A DNA stretch of 64,000 bases from Flavobacterium sp. 9R (GTDB lineage: Bacteria > Bacteroidota > Bacteroidia > Flavobacteriales > Flavobacteriaceae), in NCBI RefSeq assembly GCF_902506345.1, contig NZ_LR733413.1, positions 2,476,616-2,540,615 of the forward strand, written 5' to 3'. Positions within the stretch are counted from its first letter, which is position 1. Each line of letters starts with the position of its first letter. The notes beneath the pieces are model-generated. The model saw only the letters and a program-made list of their open reading frames with translations, searched no databases and was not told where the DNA came from. The position numbers and the translations under genes were made by a program. Positions 55,697 to 64,000 of the stretch are shown piece by piece.

Positions 55697-56266
55697 GTGA
55701 GTAAAAAGTTTTTAATAGTAGGATTAGGCAACATTGGCGCCGAATATGTCAATACCCGTCACAACATCGGTTTCAAAGTACTCGACTTTTTGGCTAAAAA
55801 AGAAAGTCTAGATTTTCAAACCGTAAAACTTGGGGCTTTGGCAGAATACAAGTTCAAAGGGCGAACTTTCTTGCTTTTGAAACCCAATACCTATATGAAT
55901 TTGAGTGGCAAAGCCGTAAAATACTGGATGGACCAAGTAAACATTCCACTAGAAAACATTTTGGTAATTACGGACGACCTTAATCTTTCCTTTGGAACTA
56001 TTCGTATCAAAGGCAAAGGAAGCGATGGCGGCCACAACGGATTAAAAAACATCAACCTTGTTCTAAATACCCAAAATTATACGCGTTTCCGTTTTGGCAT
56101 AAGCGACCAATTCAAAAAAGGCCAACAAGTAGATTATGTTTTGGGCGAATGGGACGAACAAGAAAAAGCAGCGCTTCCTGAACGATTAGAAATAAGCACC
56201 GAAATTATCAAATCGTTTGGCACCGCTGGACTTAACAATACGATGAATAGCTTCAATGGAAAATAA
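55697..56266 (+). CDS. pth: Peptidyl-tRNA hydrolase
   Basis: Releases tRNA from peptidyl-tRNA. 189 residues from a GTG start at 55697 (SKKFLIVGLGNIGAEYVNTRHNIGF); no ATG lies close enough to keep the N-terminal strand, and GAGAAAG precedes the GTG. The catalytic His lies in TRHNIG, with NTYMNLSGK, the DDLNLSFG loop and GSDGGHNGLKNI typical of Pth. Confidence 0.96.
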   Translation: MSKKFLIVGLGNIGAEYVNTRHNIGFKVLDFLAKKESLDFQTVKLGALAEYKFKGRTFLLLKPNTYMNLSGKAVKYWMDQVNIPLENILVITDDLNLSFGTIRIKGKGSDGGHNGLKNINLVLNTQNYTRFRFGISDQFKKGQQVDYVLGEWDEQEKAALPERLEISTEIIKSFGTAGLNNTMNSFNGK

Positions 56267-56267
56267 A

Positions 56268-56297
56268 AAAAGGGAAACATTATTTTGTTTCCCTTTT
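56268..56297. terminator. Bidirectional terminator between pth and the metalloprotease
   Basis: AAAAGGGAAACA (56268-56279) pairs with TGTTTCCCTTTT (56286-56297) across a 6-base loop between convergent genes. Confidence 0.88.
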
Positions 56298-56324
56298 CTG
56301 TTTTTATAAAGACCTAAATAACAG

Positions 56325-58982
56325 TTATTGAACAACTATTTTTTTCACTTCTTTTCTGTCACCATCTTCAACAGTGACTACATAAACTCCTGCCATTATC
56401 TTTTTCAAATCTAAAGTTTCACTAAAATTAGACGCGTTTTCGTATTGTTTTTGGAATACTTTTCGCCCTAACACATCCACTACCGAAACCACAACTGGCG
56501 AACTAGTCACACTAGAAAATTCAATTTTAAAATTACCATCCGAAGGATTAGGGAATAATTTAAAATCGGCAATACCCAATTGCTCTGTTCCCAAAGTTGC
56601 TTTTTGAGTACAAATCGTCACTGAAGCCGAACTAATTGTTCCACTATCATTGACATAAGCATCTCTAACTCGTAAAGTCCATGTCCCAGCTGGCTCTTGG
56701 GAGTTAAAACCACTCAATAAATCAGTTGGTGTGATGATTTGGAAAGCACTATTGGCACAATCCACAACATTTCCACTGTCATCAATTTTTAAAGTAAGTG
56801 GAATTGTTGAACTACCGCAAACCCTTTGCAGCAATCGCACCGTCGTATTCTGTGGACTTACAATTTCCAATTCTACATCAGACATATAAGTGTGAGACAA
56901 TGCAACCTCAACATCAACATTAATGATACTACCCAAATCTGCAGGAACTACAATTTGTCTTGTCGTATAACTACTTACCCCATCAGGAATAGTAATTGGA
57001 GTTGTAAAAGTATAGGTATTACAAGCAGAAACAGTAGTATATCCAATAGCAAATGGAGTAGGATTCATTGAATAAAAAATAGAATTGGTAGGCTCTACCA
57101 AAATCCTACATTTCAAAGCAGTTACATTAGGCACTACAATTGATTGCGAACCATCGTTTGGCGTGTTACTAACCAAGGTAATTGGAAACGTAAGACCTCC
57201 ATCAGTAGACAATTTAATGTTCACATTGGCTGCACCAGATAATATATTAGTATCATTTACATTCCAAGTAACGGTTTGCGTAGCCCCTTGAGTCCAACTT
57301 AAGTCGGTACTCGCTTGAGAAGTTACTTCAAAGGGGCCTGCAGTACCACTCACAGTTACCAACATCTCATCAGAAGCTGTTTGACCCGAACCTAAAGCAG
57401 CATTATCTCTAGCAGTAAAGACAAATGTCATTGTTCTTGCAATACTGCTTAAGGATTCCCATGTACTATTGAATCTATTAATCAAAACGTTATTATAAGC
57501 TGGAAAATAACGAGTCAACGAGGCTGTTGGAGGAAAAGAACGAAATAATGGACCATCAGCCTTATCTGGAATAGCTATACTATTCGCCCCAGCTGTTGTG
57601 ACTGCTGAATCATTTTGTTCCCAAACATAGGTAAAAGAACCGTTGACAGTTCCACTTGTAGTTCCTTTCAATACAAATGGAGTACTTTTAGGAATGGTAT
57701 AATCTGATCCCGCATTTACGCCAAATACAGCATTGGTTATAGCTGTTGGAACTGGACATTCTTTCGGAGCTAAATTTTGTTGAATTTGAGCAATACTAGC
57801 ATAAGCAAAATAATCATCCGAATTGGATTGAACATCATAATCTGTAATACCTGCATACCCCATAATGGTTGAACCACTTCCAGGTTCAACATTAGTTCCC
57901 GTATCTTCAATTTCATGCGAAAAAGTGTGGGTAGCCCCCAATTGATGCCCAAACTCATGTGCAACAAAATCAATATCAAAAGTATCTCCCTCGGGTTTAT
58001 CATTCGATGGAGAAGTATAAGCACTTCCTTTACCTGTATCACACACACAACCTATACAACCAGCATTTCCTCCTCCTCCAGAAGCGCCAAACAAATGACC
58101 TATATCATAACTTCCTTCACCAATAGTATTCGTCAAAGTAGTTTGAAGTTCTTGATTCCAAGCAGTAGGCGCTTTACCTCCAGTTACCGCTGTATAAGGA
58201 TCTGTGGCAGCATCAGTAAAAATAACTTTGTCGTAATCAGCGATAATAATCAATTTTAAAGCCAAATCCCTATTAAAAACCCCATTGACTCTAGTCATTG
58301 TAGCATTCATAGCCGCCAAAGCACCTTGGACACTTTTTCCGTGATAAGCAGTATACTCACCAGTACAAGACAAGGCCAAACGCATCGTACGAAAAACACG
58401 ATCACTAGATTTTGTATTAAACGCTTTTTCAGATAAATTAGATGCTATTTCTTTTTCATCAGTGGTACAATTCAAAGGCAATTCTCCTTTGGCTTTTTTA
58501 TCCGATCGGTACAAAACATATTTTTGAGTCTCCCCTTTTATCGGTTCCATAAACTCAGCTGGTTGGCCATTGCTTCGCAAAACCATAGTTTGTATCCCTT
58601 TTTCTGAAGTACTGAAATAAATTGTGGCATTAGGGTCTGTAATTCCTTTTCCGCTAAACGATTGAACCGTTGGGAATTTAGCTTGCAAAATAGGATCAAA
58701 ATTGGAAGTTTCCCAAATTAAAAAACGTTCCATTGTACCATCAGCATTAGGAAAACTAATTATTTCTTTAGCTACTTCTTCTTTTTTTCCTTTGGTTATT
58801 GCCAAAGTTGCCTTCAAATTTTCAACATTCAATTCATACAACCCTTCATTGGATCTTTGATCTGTGGCTAATGTTCTACTAGAAATTGCAGCCGTCGAAA
58901 CACGTTTCCAAAAAACTTTATCTTGAGCTTGAACAAGAGTTGAAACACAAAATAAAACCAAAAAAAGTATCTTTTTTTTCAT
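56325..58982 (-). CDS. Secreted reprolysin-like zinc metalloprotease with P-domain and T9SS sorting domain
   Basis: 885 residues from the ATG at 58982, which gives a normal signal peptide (KKKILFLVLFCVSTLVQAQ); a start at 59033 would add 17 residues before it. The catalytic zinc motif is AHEFGHQLGATH (HExxHxxGxxH) with the downstream Met-turn SIMGYAG-like IMGYAGI. Ig/fibronectin-like segments follow, then a proprotein-convertase P-domain (about 680-795) and a C-terminal type A type IX secretion sorting domain (KLFPNPSDGNFKIEF to the end). Predicted extracellular protease. Confidence 0.93.
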   Translation of the reverse strand: MKKKILFLVLFCVSTLVQAQDKVFWKRVSTAAISSRTLATDQRSNEGLYELNVENLKATLAITKGKKEEVAKEIISFPNADGTMERFLIWETSNFDPILQAKFPTVQSFSGKGITDPNATIYFSTSEKGIQTMVLRSNGQPAEFMEPIKGETQKYVLYRSDKKAKGELPLNCTTDEKEIASNLSEKAFNTKSSDRVFRTMRLALSCTGEYTAYHGKSVQGALAAMNATMTRVNGVFNRDLALKLIIIADYDKVIFTDAATDPYTAVTGGKAPTAWNQELQTTLTNTIGEGSYDIGHLFGASGGGGNAGCIGCVCDTGKGSAYTSPSNDKPEGDTFDIDFVAHEFGHQLGATHTFSHEIEDTGTNVEPGSGSTIMGYAGITDYDVQSNSDDYFAYASIAQIQQNLAPKECPVPTAITNAVFGVNAGSDYTIPKSTPFVLKGTTSGTVNGSFTYVWEQNDSAVTTAGANSIAIPDKADGPLFRSFPPTASLTRYFPAYNNVLINRFNSTWESLSSIARTMTFVFTARDNAALGSGQTASDEMLVTVSGTAGPFEVTSQASTDLSWTQGATQTVTWNVNDTNILSGAANVNIKLSTDGGLTFPITLVSNTPNDGSQSIVVPNVTALKCRILVEPTNSIFYSMNPTPFAIGYTTVSACNTYTFTTPITIPDGVSSYTTRQIVVPADLGSIINVDVEVALSHTYMSDVELEIVSPQNTTVRLLQRVCGSSTIPLTLKIDDSGNVVDCANSAFQIITPTDLLSGFNSQEPAGTWTLRVRDAYVNDSGTISSASVTICTQKATLGTEQLGIADFKLFPNPSDGNFKIEFSSVTSSPVVVSVVDVLGRKVFQKQYENASNFSETLDLKKIMAGVYVVTVEDGDRKEVKKIVVQ

Positions 58983-59258
58983 TAAATGATGGTTTTGAGA
59001 CATTAAAGTTACTATTTTTATTTTTATACCCACTACCTTTCGAATAGAAACATTGCAAATTGTTGTGTATTTTTTTGAAAAAAGTAAACAATTTTAACAA
59101 AAATATTCCCTATAACCCAAAGTAAAAAAATCCTACTAAACAAAACAATTAAAAAATCTTGTTATGCTCTAATCCAATTAATTCAAAAAAATAGTAATCT
59201 TGAGCGATAAATAGAATCAAAAATCCTTTCTATCTTATTTCAAAATCATGCTTTAACA

Positions 59259-59291
59259 TTGCCGCTTTTCAAAATAGATAGTATAAATTTG
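59259..59291 (+). promoter_or_regulatory. ribF promoter
   Basis: TTG (59259-59261), 22-bp spacer, exact -7 TAAATTTG (59284-59291). It lies inside a longer open frame and shows that translation begins later, at 59313. The 276 bp between the protease start and this promoter hold no other recognised feature. Confidence 0.7.
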
Positions 59292-59312
59292 CAGCTTTAT
59301 AAATTAGTCATT

Positions 59313-60260
59313 TTGAAGATTTTTCACTCCATAAACGAATTTGTTGCTACCAAAAAAACGATTCTAACTTTAGGCACTTTTGACGGCGTTCATTTTGGGC
59401 ACAAAACCATTTTGAAAAAAGTAACACAAGGTACGATGAATGGAAACTACGAAAGTGTAGTACTTACTTTTTTTCCACATCCAAGAATGGTACTCCAAGA
59501 AAAATCGGGTATAAAATTGTTAAACACTATTGCTGAAAAAATAGAATTATTGGAGCACTTAGGTATCGAAAATTTGATCATTCATCCTTTTGACACAACC
59601 TTTTCACAATTAACTGCCGAGGAATTTGTTAGAGATTTTTTAGTCAATCGTTTCAATATTCAAAAAATCATTATTGGATATGACCATCGTTTTGGCAGAA
59701 ATAGAACCGCCGATATTAATGACTTGATTACCTATGGTAAAACGTATAACTTCGAAGTTGAACAAATCACAGCTCAAGAAATCAATGCAATTTCTGTTAG
59801 TTCAACCAAGATAAGAACTGCCATCTTAGAAGGTGAAATAGAGTTAGCCAACGCCTATTTAGAATATCCTTATCCTATTTCAGGTCAGGTTATTCAAGGA
59901 AAACAGCTAGGTAGAACCCTTGGCTTCCCTACAGCAAATATTGCCATAGCAGAAGATTTTAAATTAATTCCAAAAAACGGAGTATACGTTGTAAGCAGTT
60001 TCATAAACGAAGAACTGGTTTATGGAATGATGAACATTGGAACCAATCCGACAGTAGGAGGCGAAAAACAAAGCATAGAAGTTCATTTCTTAGATTTCAA
60101 CAAAGATTTATACAATCAATCCGTTAAAATTTCCATTTTGCATCGTTTGCGTTCTGAACAGAAATTTCAAAACATTGATTTTCTAAAAGCGCAATTAGCA
60201 CTTGATGAAAACACAACAAGAGAATACATCGCTACCCATCAGACGATTAACAAAAGTTAA
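59313..60260 (+). CDS. ribF: Bifunctional riboflavin kinase/FMN adenylyltransferase
   Basis: Makes FMN and FAD. About 315 residues from a TTG at 59313 (KIFHSINEF), chosen because the in-frame TTG at 59259 is part of the promoter. The N-terminal nucleotidyltransferase domain has TLGTFDGVHFGH and GYDHRFGRNR, with SSTKIRTAI following. The C-terminal flavokinase domain has GRTLGFPTANI and the NIGTNPTVGG segment. Confidence 0.94.
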   Translation: MKIFHSINEFVATKKTILTLGTFDGVHFGHKTILKKVTQGTMNGNYESVVLTFFPHPRMVLQEKSGIKLLNTIAEKIELLEHLGIENLIIHPFDTTFSQLTAEEFVRDFLVNRFNIQKIIIGYDHRFGRNRTADINDLITYGKTYNFEVEQITAQEINAISVSSTKIRTAILEGEIELANAYLEYPYPISGQVIQGKQLGRTLGFPTANIAIAEDFKLIPKNGVYVVSSFINEELVYGMMNIGTNPTVGGEKQSIEVHFLDFNKDLYNQSVKISILHRLRSEQKFQNIDFLKAQLALDENTTREYIATHQTINKS

Positions 60261-60357
60261 TCTTTCTTAAAATAAAATTACAGTAGTTTTTTTGAGTAAC
60301 TTTATGGCTATTGAATTCATTTTCAATATACTAAACTCTAACTTAAAAAACTACATT

Positions 60358-60795
60358 ATGAAAATTTCAAAAGAATTTCAGAACGGCTTTCTCATTTTTT
60401 TGGGTATTGCCATTTATTTTTTGTTGATGAACTTAGTTGGCCTATCGGATGTTTTCTACCTGCGTTTATTCAACACTCTTTTTGTATTGTATGGTGTGAA
60501 TCGATCAATTATGATGAACATTCACGATGGGGAAGTATTTTTGGCTAACAATGCAAAATCAGCCATGAAAACTTCACTAATTGGCGTTTTCCTCAGCATT
60601 ATAGGATTGATTGTTTTTAGCTATTTGCAAGGAGGAGATCAATACGTACAATCACTCTCTAAAACATTTCTTTTTGGCGGAAATCCTTCTGTGATGACCT
60701 ATAGTATTTGTTTGTTATTTGAAGGAATTGCCTCAACCGTTGTAGTAACAATGCTACTTCTATTATATTGGAACAATAGATTGGTAACGGACTAA
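60358..60795 (+). CDS. Small four-helix membrane protein, unknown function
   Basis: 145 residues from the ATG at 60358; the longer in-frame start 66 bp upstream adds a poorly supported extension. Four hydrophobic segments are clear: about residues 10-30, 34-52, 75-95 and 112-138. Soluble loops are short and there is no signal peptide or known motif. Its position between ribF and bioB may be incidental. I do not recognise the family. Confidence 0.7.
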   Translation: MKISKEFQNGFLIFLGIAIYFLLMNLVGLSDVFYLRLFNTLFVLYGVNRSIMMNIHDGEVFLANNAKSAMKTSLIGVFLSIIGLIVFSYLQGGDQYVQSLSKTFLFGGNPSVMTYSICLLFEGIASTVVVTMLLLLYWNNRLVTD

Positions 60796-60831
60796 CTTCT
60801 CGCCAAATAATACCGCTTTTAGCCTGCCTAG

Positions 60832-60863
60832 ATTGTTACTTCAAAACAAATTGATTACTTTTG
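60832..60863 (+). promoter_or_regulatory. bioB promoter
   Basis: TTG (60832-60834), 21-bp spacer, exact -7 TACTTTTG (60856-60863), 19 bp before the ATG. Confidence 0.75.
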
Positions 60864-60882
60864 TGGCACTAAAAATGCACCT

Positions 60883-61968
60883 ATGAGCAGTACAAAACAC
60901 AATTGGACCAGAGAAGAAATCATTGCGATATATAATAAACCATTAATGGATTTGCTTTATGAAGCAGCATCTATTCACAGAACAAACCATGACCCGAATG
61001 TCGTACAAGTTTCTACTTTGCTATCTATAAAAACTGGAGGATGTCCTGAGGATTGCGGATACTGTCCACAAGCAGCAAGATACCATACAGAAATTGAAGG
61101 AAATGATTTGATGTCTGTAAGCCAAGTAAAAGCACAAGCTTTAAGAGCAAAATCTGGAGGATCTTCAAGAGTTTGTATGGGAGCCGCTTGGCGAAATGTA
61201 AAAGACGGTCCTGAATTTGATCAAGTACTAGAAATGGTTCGTACCATCAACAAACTGGATATGGAAGTATGCTGTACTTTGGGTATGCTTACAGAAAATC
61301 AAGCCAAAAGATTAGCCGAAGCTGGTTTGTATGCTTACAACCATAATTTAGACACTTCTGAAGAATACTATAAAGAAGTTATCTCTACACGTGGTTTTGA
61401 AGATCGTTTACAAACTATAGAAAATGTTCGAAAAACAAATGTTACCGTTTGTAGTGGAGGAATTATTGGAATGGGAGAAAGTATCGAAGATCGTGCAGGA
61501 ATGTTGGTATCACTTTCTACTTTAAATCCACAACCAGAATCTGTGCCAATCAATGCTTTAGTTGCCGTTGAAGGAACTCCAATGGAGGAAGAGAAACCGG
61601 TTGAAATTTGGGAAATGATTCGAATGGTTGCCACAACAAGAATCGTAATGCCAGAAACCCAAGTTCGTTTATCTGCTGGAAGAATGAATATGAGTAGAGA
61701 AGGACAAGCTTTGTGCTTCTTTGCTGGAGCAAACTCTATTTTTGCTGGAGATAAATTGCTAACTACACCAAATCCCGATGTGAACGAAGACATGAAAATG
61801 TTTGAAATGTTAGGATTGCAACCGCAAAAACCATTTATAAAAATCATGCAACCTGAAACGGTAGAAGCAGAAGACTCTCAGTATAATGCACTTGGAGAAA
61901 AACCAAAATGGTCTAGACCAGGTCATACTATCGAAAGAAATGTAGAAGCTAGTAGTAAGAATAAGTAG
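60883..61968 (+). CDS. bioB: Biotin synthase
   Basis: Radical SAM enzyme inserting sulfur into dethiobiotin. 361 residues. The CxxxCxxC cluster motif is CPEDCGYCPQ (about residues 55-64), and the second cluster ligands lie in CMGAAWR, CCTLGML and TVCSGGIIGMGE, with the Arg ligand in VRLSAGR. GLYAYNHNLDTSEEYY is diagnostic of BioB. It is monocistronic by its own promoter and terminator; other bio genes are not in the window. Confidence 0.97.
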   Translation: MSSTKHNWTREEIIAIYNKPLMDLLYEAASIHRTNHDPNVVQVSTLLSIKTGGCPEDCGYCPQAARYHTEIEGNDLMSVSQVKAQALRAKSGGSSRVCMGAAWRNVKDGPEFDQVLEMVRTINKLDMEVCCTLGMLTENQAKRLAEAGLYAYNHNLDTSEEYYKEVISTRGFEDRLQTIENVRKTNVTVCSGGIIGMGESIEDRAGMLVSLSTLNPQPESVPINALVAVEGTPMEEEKPVEIWEMIRMVATTRIVMPETQVRLSAGRMNMSREGQALCFFAGANSIFAGDKLLTTPNPDVNEDMKMFEMLGLQPQKPFIKIMQPETVEAEDSQYNALGEKPKWSRPGHTIERNVEASSKNK

Positions 61969-62005
61969 AAAATATTTTACCATAAATTAAAGCTTTATTA
62001 ACTTT

Positions 62006-62039
62006 GCTCTTAGTCCAAAAAACTAAGAGCTTTTTTTTT
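62006..62039 (+). terminator. Terminator after bioB
   Basis: GCTCTTAGT (62006-62014) pairs perfectly with ACTAAGAGC (62022-62030), followed by a nine-T run. It ends 19 bp before the next ATG. Confidence 0.9.
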
Positions 62040-62057
62040 AATTTTTAATTTCCTTCT

Positions 62058-62915
62058 ATGAAACTGAATCTTACTGAAATTGAACGTGTTGAAACTATTT
62101 CAAAAGAGGATTTTTATAAGCACTACATTAAAAAACAAAAACCCTTAGTAATCCAAAAATTGACCAAAGACTGGCCCGCTTACGAAAAGTGGAACCTCAA
62201 TTACATCAAAACTATTGCTGGCGACAAAATTGTTCCATTGTATGATGATCGTCCAGTTTCTCATAAGGATGGCTTCAACGCAGCGCACGCCACTATGAAA
62301 ATGGCCGACTACATCGACCTTTTACAATCAAAACCCACAAATTATCGCATTTTTCTATACGACTTAATGAAAGAAGTCCCTGTGCTTCAAAATGACTTTA
62401 AATGGCCTAAAATAGGGCTACGTTTAGTAAAACAATTGCCCATGTTGTTTTTTGGAGGAGAAAATTCTAAGGTGTTTATGCATTACGATATTGATTATTC
62501 CAATATTTTACATTTTCATTTTCATGGAAAAAAACAATGCATGCTTTTTGCTCCAGACCAAACTCCCTTTCTATACAAAGTCCCTCATGCACTTATAGCT
62601 AGAGAAGACATCGATTTTGACAATCCTGATTTTGAAAAATTTCCAGCTTTAAAAAAGGCACAAGGACTAATTACAACCCTGAATCATGGTGAAATGCTTT
62701 ATATGCCTGAAGGCTATTGGCACTATATGAAATACTTGACTCCTGGATTTTCAATGAGTTTAAGAGCCTTTCCTAGAAGACTTAACAATCTATCAAAAGC
62801 AGTTTATAATGTTTTCTTTATGCGCTATTTTGATAGCATTATGAGAAAAGTCAAAGGACAGGCATGGATTGATTACAAAAACGAAAAAGCCATAAAAGAC
62901 ACCGAAAAAATTTAA
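62058..62915 (+). CDS. Cupin_8/JmjC-like Fe(II)/2-oxoglutarate oxygenase family protein
   Basis: 285 residues with the JmjC/cupin_8 fold. PLVIQKLTKDWPAYEKW is the typical N-terminal strand, the metal site H-x-D is in FMHYDIDYSNILHFHFHG, and the distal His is in NHGEMLYMPEGYWHYM. Members hydroxylate proteins or small molecules; the substrate here cannot be told. It is separated from bioB by a strong terminator, so functional linkage to biotin is unlikely. Confidence 0.85.
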   Translation: MKLNLTEIERVETISKEDFYKHYIKKQKPLVIQKLTKDWPAYEKWNLNYIKTIAGDKIVPLYDDRPVSHKDGFNAAHATMKMADYIDLLQSKPTNYRIFLYDLMKEVPVLQNDFKWPKIGLRLVKQLPMLFFGGENSKVFMHYDIDYSNILHFHFHGKKQCMLFAPDQTPFLYKVPHALIAREDIDFDNPDFEKFPALKKAQGLITTLNHGEMLYMPEGYWHYMKYLTPGFSMSLRAFPRRLNNLSKAVYNVFFMRYFDSIMRKVKGQAWIDYKNEKAIKDTEKI

Positions 62916-63278
62916 CCGCAAGAAGTTTATAAGAAAAAACATTTAAGTCAAAGAAGTTTTTTTGAGAATAAGCTCCGTGTTTTAAACCATATAAGACAAA
63001 TAAGGACATAGAAGTTTTTAGCTGATTCCTATAAAATAAAACTCTTTTACTTTGTGTAGCTTCGTGACTTCTTTGTTTTGCTTTGTGGTGAAAATTTAAC
63101 CGCAATGTTCGCAAAGATTTACGCAAAGGACGCAAATTTCAAGAGTATTCCTTTGTGTAGCTTCGTGACTTCTTCGTGTTTCTTGGTGGTAAAAAACTTA
63201 ACCGCACAAAGTTTAAACAGTTAATCAGTTAAACGATTAACCAATCTATCTGTAAAAGAAAAACCCTTTCAAAGCACT
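62916..63278. repeat. Degenerate intergenic repeat region
   Basis: No gene. Two imperfect direct copies of a 54-55 bp unit (TTTGTGTAGCTTCGTGACTT to TTAACCGCA) lie at 63051-63104 and 63152-63206, with shorter CGCAAAG-type repeats between them. The text is simple and low in complexity, as in non-coding repeat-derived spacers common in this group. It abuts the insertion sequence. Confidence 0.7.
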
Positions 63279-63323
63279 TGTAGACTGCCCCCAAAAAGTT
63301 AGACACTATTTGGGGGTATTTTT

Positions 63324-63851
63324 ATGGAAAGAAAAGTCAGATATGATGCTGCATTTAAACTTGAATGCGTAAAATTAGTATTAGAAAAACATTATTCGTG
63401 TAATTATGTTTCTAATCAAAAAGGTCTAAATGAGTCTAATATTCGTAAATGGGTTCGATTTTATAAGCAATATGGCAGTATTGGTTTACTGCCAAGAAAA
63501 AACCAAAGTTATTCGGTTGCTTTTAAATTGAAAGTATTAAAAGCAATTAATAACAACTCATTGTCTTTGAGAGCCGCCAGTGTTAAGTTTAATATACCTG
63601 ACACTAGTATTATTGTTAAATGGAAGAAGGATTTCACTACTTTTGGCTTAGTAGGCTTACAACCAAAAACTAGAGGCAGACCAACATTTATGGACACCAA
63701 TAAAAGAAAAAAGCGAAAATCAGACAAACCCTTAACTAGGGAAGAAGAACTTCTATTAGAGAATGAAGCATTGCGTTGTGAGAACGAATTGCTAAAAAAG
63801 TTGCAAGCCTTAATTCAAGCAGAAGAGAAAGCCAGAAAGCGCAAGCCATAA
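63324..63851 (+). CDS. IS3-family transposase OrfA
   Basis: 175 residues with two helix-turn-helix units of the IS150 type (YDAAFKLECVKLVLEKH and YSVAFKLKVLKAINNN), then a basic linker (NKRKKRKSDK) and a C-terminal leucine-zipper-like helix (EEELLLENEALRCENELLKK). A slippery heptamer A-AAA-AAG at 63794-63800 sits in the zipper. The -1 frame is open from there into orfB, so an OrfAB fusion transposase is expected. Confidence 0.9.
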   Translation: MERKVRYDAAFKLECVKLVLEKHYSCNYVSNQKGLNESNIRKWVRFYKQYGSIGLLPRKNQSYSVAFKLKVLKAINNNSLSLRAASVKFNIPDTSIIVKWKKDFTTFGLVGLQPKTRGRPTFMDTNKRKKRKSDKPLTREEELLLENEALRCENELLKKLQALIQAEEKARKRKP

Positions 63852-64000
63852 TGGAATTAAGGCATGAGTTTGATTTGAATTTACTTTTAAAGCAAACCAA
63901 TATGGCACGCAGCAATTTTTATTATCATCAAAAAAAAGTAAAATCAGTCGATAAATATCAAGTAATAAAAGAGTTAATAAAGTCTATTTATCACAAACAT
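63851..64000 (+). CDS. IS3-family transposase OrfB, N-terminal part (cut by window edge)
   Basis: Fifty codons in the -1 frame relative to orfA; the ATG shares a base with the orfA stop (TAATG). ELRHEFDLNLLLKQTNMARSNFYYH is typical of the start of IS150-type OrfB, before the DDE catalytic core, which lies outside. The frame is open at the window edge. Confidence 0.85.
   Translation, partial: MELRHEFDLNLLLKQTNMARSNFYYHQKKVKSVDKYQVIKELIKSIYHKH

Larger units (their letters stand above)
63279..64000 (+). mobile_element. IS3-family insertion sequence (IS150-like), left part, cut by window edge
   Basis: The element appears to start at the TG at 63279 (TGTAGACTGCCCCC), fitting an IS3-type terminal repeat. 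orfA and the beginning of orfB follow. CCCCCAAA (63288-63295) can pair with the TTTGGGGG ending about 63316, a hairpin upstream of orfA. The right end and target duplication are outside the window. Confidence 0.8.

Noticed and set aside
61368..61847. 159-residue reverse-strand frame inside bioB
   Set aside because: Antisense to a highly conserved gene; composition follows the complementary codons.
63051..63240. CRISPR-like array in the repeats before the IS
   Set aside because: Only two imperfect copies, no regular short repeat-spacer pattern and no cas genes.

Overview
The window is low-GC DNA from a member of the Bacteroidota, most likely a Flavobacterium or close relative. The grounds are SusC/SusD pairs, exact TAnnTTTG promoter -7 boxes, a secreted protease with a type IX secretion sorting domain, Nudix-type sugar regulators, and lipoproteins with acidic residues after the lipobox cysteine. 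Most of the first 53 kb is one sugar-catabolism region in three adjacent modules (xylose, galactose/galactan, arabinose/arabinan). The last 10 kb is ordinary housekeeping sequence ending in an IS3-type insertion sequence cut by the window edge.

Xylose module (1-4.6 kb): a susC-type receptor running off the left edge, xylA and xylB read leftward, and a divergent Nudix-fold regulator. A near-perfect 34-bp palindrome lies just downstream of the predicted xylBA promoter. A patatin-like lipase and an umuC-umuD pair (4.6-7.6 kb) separate this module from the next.

Galactan module (7.7-26 kb): leftward galM, two GH53 endo-galactanases, a GH2 beta-galactosidase, galK, galT, galE and a sodium/sugar symporter. 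A second leftward unit encodes susC, susD and a SusE-like lipoprotein, with a divergent GntR/LacI-type regulator. An identical 25-bp sequence containing a direct repeat of TACCAGT sits exactly 18 bp upstream of a consensus -7 box at both leftward promoters.

Arabinan module (26-53 kb): tkt-tal; an AraR-like Nudix regulator; susC-susD; a 10-kb run of seven glycosidase genes (four GH43, two GH51, one GH127); araB-araD-araA; a lipoprotein galM; and a convergent GH97 enzyme. Six copies of AARTGT-N7-ACACTT or close variants lie upstream of tkt, araR, susC, araB and the GH97 gene. They define a candidate AraR regulon that includes the pentose phosphate genes. Together the arabinan and galactan modules would degrade the side chains of rhamnogalacturonan I (arabinan and arabinogalactan I). 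All pentose would enter as xylulose 5-phosphate, feeding Tkt and Tal.

Housekeeping part (53.2-64 kb): tRNA-Leu(CAA), prs, rplY, pth, a secreted metalloprotease, ribF, a small membrane protein, bioB, a cupin/JmjC-like protein, degenerate intergenic repeats and the IS. Two intergenic elements (about 49.49 and 55.45 kb, opposite orientation) share conserved flanks around different palindromes and look like one dispersed repeat or RNA family.
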